A program made the translations under genes and the position numbers. Below, piece by piece: positions 61,920-64,000 of a stretch of DNA of 64,000 nt. This DNA is from Faucicola tetraodonis (GTDB taxonomy: Bacteria; Pseudomonadota; Gammaproteobacteria; Pseudomonadales; Moraxellaceae). The stretch lies in NCBI GenBank assembly GCA_032017425.1, contig DALZPW010000012.1, one strand, 5' to 3'. Position 1 is the stretch's first letter; the number at the start of each line of letters is the position of its first letter. The notes under the pieces are model-generated. The model was not told the origin of the DNA. It saw only the letters and a program-made list of their open reading frames with translations, and made no database searches.

Positions 61920-62621
61920 TTAGACAGCTAACGTAGGTTCATTATCCGTTGGCTCATCCTGCGCGGGTAGCGCCAACCAATTGCCAAGTTTTAATGACAG
62001 TTCTTCGAGCCCAATTCTATCTTGGGCAGAAAATAATTGAATACTAAACGGCAATTTTAATTTATTAAGCTGATTGCGGGTTTGCTGCAGCGTGTTTTTG
62101 GCAGCGCCGTATTTGAGCTTATCGGCTTTGGTTAATAGCACATGAACCTCAAGCTCACCGTCTTTTGCCCAGTGTAGCATTTGCTCATCAAAGAATTTTA
62201 GTGGATGGCGAATGTCTGTGAGCAGCACTAAACCGGCGAGGCTTTTACGCGAAATTAGGTATTTTTCCAGCTCTGACTGCCATTCTTTTTTCATCGCCTC
62301 GGGCACGGCGGCATAGCCATACCCCGGCAAATCCACCAACCGCTGATCCAAATTGCCCATATTAAAAAAGTTAATCATTTGGGTGCGACCTGGGGTTTTG
62401 GAGGAACGGGCTAACTGGCGCTGCTGGGTCAATGCATTAATGCAAGAGGACTTACCAGCATTTGAGCGGCCAGCAAAAGCAACTTCGCGACCCGTATCGG
62501 CAGGACACAGTTTAAAGGTAGGGGCAGACAGCATAAATTGGGTTTGATGCAACCAGCGTTTTGCCGCATCACTATCGTCAGTAATCGCAGTTGGCGCAAA
62601 GGTGTTAGTAGAATCCATCAT
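61920..62621 (-). CDS. engB: Ribosome biogenesis GTPase EngB (YihA/YsxC)
   Basis: Essential GTPase for 50S assembly. 233 residues from the ATG at 62621. P-loop 'GRSNAGKSS' at 51-59, switch 'KTPGRTQMINFF', G3 'DLPGYGYA', G4 'TKADK', G5-like 'FSAQDRIG'. The C-terminal tail is acidic. Divergent from a cytochrome c4 gene, the arrangement known from Pseudomonas. Confidence 0.96.
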   Translation of the reverse strand: MMDSTNTFAPTAITDDSDAAKRWLHQTQFMLSAPTFKLCPADTGREVAFAGRSNAGKSSCINALTQQRQLARSSKTPGRTQMINFFNMGNLDQRLVDLPGYGYAAVPEAMKKEWQSELEKYLISRKSLAGLVLLTDIRHPLKFFDEQMLHWAKDGELEVHVLLTKADKLKYGAAKNTLQQTRNQLNKLKLPFSIQLFSAQDRIGLEELSLKLGNWLALPAQDEPTDNEPTLAV

Positions 62622-63110
62622 TAGCACATAATCTTAATGTTAAAGCGCTATTGTATCAGCAAATACCCATAACCCAAAATTTTGAGCAATTGCTACCGCT
62701 GTTCTGTGAGATATTTTTTGTAGTGAAACCCGCTTGCCAACCTGCAAATGACTTTTACATGATTATCGAGTTATGGCATAATAATCAGCCATATCAATTA
62801 TTCGATTATGGTTTTAATCATAACCATCACTGTAATCGACAAAACCCTCGGTGTTTTAAAATCATTAAGCTAACTTAAATGTCGTATTAGCCATATGATT
62901 AGCGTTCATTAGTAGGGTAGCCTACAAATTTTGCAGACAAGCGCATGATTGTCTTGCTATAATATTGTAACTTAGTAGATACATTTACCAGTGTCAAAGC
63001 AATAAATATGTATGATGATAACTGGGCGTTGCTTTGATATTGTAAGTAATGCCTTTGTCGCTAGCTCATTGTGAGTCATAACCAACACGCTTTAGTAGGA
63101 ATTGTTACCG
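62622..63110. other. Divergent intergenic region engB / cytochrome c4
   Basis: About 490 bases. A small open frame at 62651-62878 (TTG start, no ribosome site) is unlikely to be real. An inverted repeat 'ggtta'/'taacc'-like element around 62806-62827 ('ttatggttttaatcataa') and an extended -10 at 62955-62963 are the only signals. Confidence 0.5.
62955..62963 (+). promoter_or_regulatory. Extended -10 promoter for cytochrome c4
   Basis: 'TGCTATAAT' is a perfect extended -10 (TGnTATAAT), about 150 bases before the ATG at 63111, implying a long leader. No well-spaced -35, as common for extended -10 promoters. Confidence 0.6.
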
Positions 63111-63779
63111 ATGAAAAAAATACTCACTGCCGCAAGCCTTTTAATTGCCAGCGTAAGCGGTTCTGCAGCTGTTACCGTACCAAAATATGACATTGCCAAA
63201 GGTAAGGTTATTGCTGAATCAGTTTGTGGTGCTTGTCATGGCGTCAATGGGGTTAGTACTGTTCCTGCACAGCCTAACCTTGGCGGACAAAACGTTAAGT
63301 ATCTCTATAAACAGCTAACCAACTTCAAATCAGGTGCGCGTGTCAATCCTATTATGTCAGCGCAAGTGGCAAAATTAAATGACCAAGACATGGCGAATGT
63401 GGCAGGTTATTTTGCAAGTCAACCACGTTGGGGGGTAGGTTATGCCAATCCTGCTTACGCTCCCGTGGCACAAAAATTGTATTATGGTGGTAATAGCACG
63501 CGCGGTGTGATTCCTTGTGCCGGCTGTCATGGTGGTAAAGCCAATGGTAACGATTTAGCCGCTTTCCCACGTATTGGGGGTCAGCATTCAGCTTATATCG
63601 CAACCCAATTAAAACTGTTCCGTGCGGCAGGTCGTGAAGACGATGTAACCGACCCATCACAAACGCGCATGAATGATGCAGCTAAAAAAGGCGATAAAGG
63701 CATGATGCAAATCGTGGCCTCAAAATTATCGGATAACGATATCAAAGTATTATCTGACTATATCAGCGGTCTACACTAG
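63111..63779 (+). CDS. Diheme cytochrome c4
   Basis: Periplasmic electron carrier to terminal oxidases. 222 residues. Signal peptide about 1-22 (cleavage near 'GSAA'). Two CxxCH heme sites: 'CGACH' at 39-43 and 'CAGCH' at 136-140; Met axial ligands probably in 'NPIMSAQ' and 'TRMNDAAK'. The two halves are a visible tandem duplication. The ATG at 63111 (AGGA about 11 bases upstream) is preferred to the TTG at 63102. Terminator follows. Confidence 0.94.
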   Translation: MKKILTAASLLIASVSGSAAVTVPKYDIAKGKVIAESVCGACHGVNGVSTVPAQPNLGGQNVKYLYKQLTNFKSGARVNPIMSAQVAKLNDQDMANVAGYFASQPRWGVGYANPAYAPVAQKLYYGGNSTRGVIPCAGCHGGKANGNDLAAFPRIGGQHSAYIATQLKLFRAAGREDDVTDPSQTRMNDAAKKGDKGMMQIVASKLSDNDIKVLSDYISGLH

Positions 63780-63799
63780 TATTTAGCGGTATATCATTT

Positions 63800-63826
63800 A
63801 GCCAAGCTTAGCGCTTGGCTTTTTTA
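63800..63826 (+). terminator. Intrinsic terminator after cytochrome c4
   Basis: 'agccaagc' (63800-63807) and 'gcttggct' (63813-63820) with 5-base loop, then T run. Confidence 0.88.
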
Positions 63827-63907
63827 TTGCCTAAAATCACCTAACCCAATATTAACCAATAGTGAATTTTATTGGCAAATTAACCTATTAACAAAAGCTT
63901 AGGCATA

Positions 63908-63931
63908 AAAAAAGAGCCACCGAAGTGACTC
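63908..63931 (-). terminator. Intrinsic terminator of tuf
   Basis: On the minus strand 'gagtcac-ttcg-gtggctc' is a 7-bp stem (one G-U) closed by a stable cUUCGg tetraloop, followed by seven T. Confidence 0.9.
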
Positions 63932-63951
63932 TTTTATGTGCTTACTAACGA

Positions 63952-64000
63952 TTAGTCGTTAACTTTAGCAACAACACCCGCACCTACAGTACGGCCACCT
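63952..64000 (-). CDS. tuf: Elongation factor Tu, C-terminal end (partial)
   Basis: Only the last 15 codons plus stop (63952-63954) are in the window: 'GGRTVGAGVVAKVND', the invariant EF-Tu C-terminus (E. coli ends VVAKVLG). The rest lies beyond the right edge. Whether it is tufA or tufB cannot be told. Confidence 0.93.
   Translation of the reverse strand, partial: GGRTVGAGVVAKVND

Noticed and set aside
62651..62878. 75-codon open frame starting with TTG between engB and cytochrome c4
   Set aside because: No ribosome site, odd composition (Asn/His/Phe-rich), and it overlaps the promoter region; likely chance.
1..64000. tRNA, rRNA, CRISPR arrays, transposases, prophage genes, toxin-antitoxin pairs
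   Set aside because: Looked for and not found; no T-loop-like or spaced-repeat patterns stood out, and no mobile-element proteins are encoded.

Overview
The window is chromosomal DNA of a gammaproteobacterium. Its gene content and order (ribF-ileS-lspA-fkpB, pilT/pilU next to the PLP-binding yggS homologue, lptM-lysA-dapF-xerC, ackA-pta, nadD-rsfS, engB next to cytochrome c4, tuf at the right edge) and its AT-leaning base composition point to the family Moraxellaceae. A Moraxella/Faucicola osloensis- or Psychrobacter-like organism is my best guess; genus is inferred, not proven. I saw no rRNA, tRNA, CRISPR array, transposase or prophage. Almost everything is single-copy housekeeping or transport DNA, so the unusual signals lie inside and between ordinary genes.

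Layout. 0-7 kb: a DUF2789 gene, htpX, a secreted lytic transglycosylase, an AT-rich gene-free stretch carrying two perfect DnaA boxes, hflX (TTG start), then an olsB-like/olsA-like acyltransferase pair for ornithine lipid. 7.4-10.8 kb: a five-gene group of a Roadblock/LC7 protein, a lone Aer-type PAS protein, a PhnD-like binding protein without signal peptide, and two unrecognised proteins, one of them Roadblock-like; this looks like an uncharacterised sensory module. 10.9-16.6 kb: fkpB, lspA, ileS, ribF (minus strand); ileS is about 190 codons too long because a complete GNAT acetyltransferase domain sits inside the CP1 editing domain. 16.7-26.7 kb: a GNAT gene, pilU/pilT, yggS, an NlpC/P60 hydrolase, a membrane GGDEF cyclase, truD, another GNAT with an in-frame minisatellite, and proA. 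27-33 kb: a polar amino acid ABC transporter with three tandem paralogous lipoprotein binding proteins. 33-39 kb: tsaD, crcB and pstSCAB behind a three-repeat Pho box. 39-43 kb: efeO-efeB-efeU iron uptake behind a Fur-box-like site. 43-48 kb: rsfS, nadD, pta, ackA. 48.6-52.5 kb: lptM-lysA-dapF-xerC. 52.5-60 kb: a lone cyclic-nucleotide-binding protein, a nitrilase-family amidase, rpoN, an antiporter, thiS, a DUF423 gene, rpoH and a TusA-like gene. 60-64 kb: bepA-like protease, engB, cytochrome c4 and the 3' end of tuf.

How the parts work together: nutrient scavenging (Pst, Efe, amino acid ABC) appears to be controlled by recognisable PhoB- and Fur-type sites; envelope quality control is represented by htpX, bepA, rpoH, lspA, lptM and the transglycosylase; surface motility by pilT/pilU with a possible c-di-GMP input. 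The strongest candidate for new biology is the IleRS-GNAT composite protein, followed by the Roadblock/PAS/PhnD-like module and the long acidic segments present in both alternative sigma factors (RpoN and RpoH).
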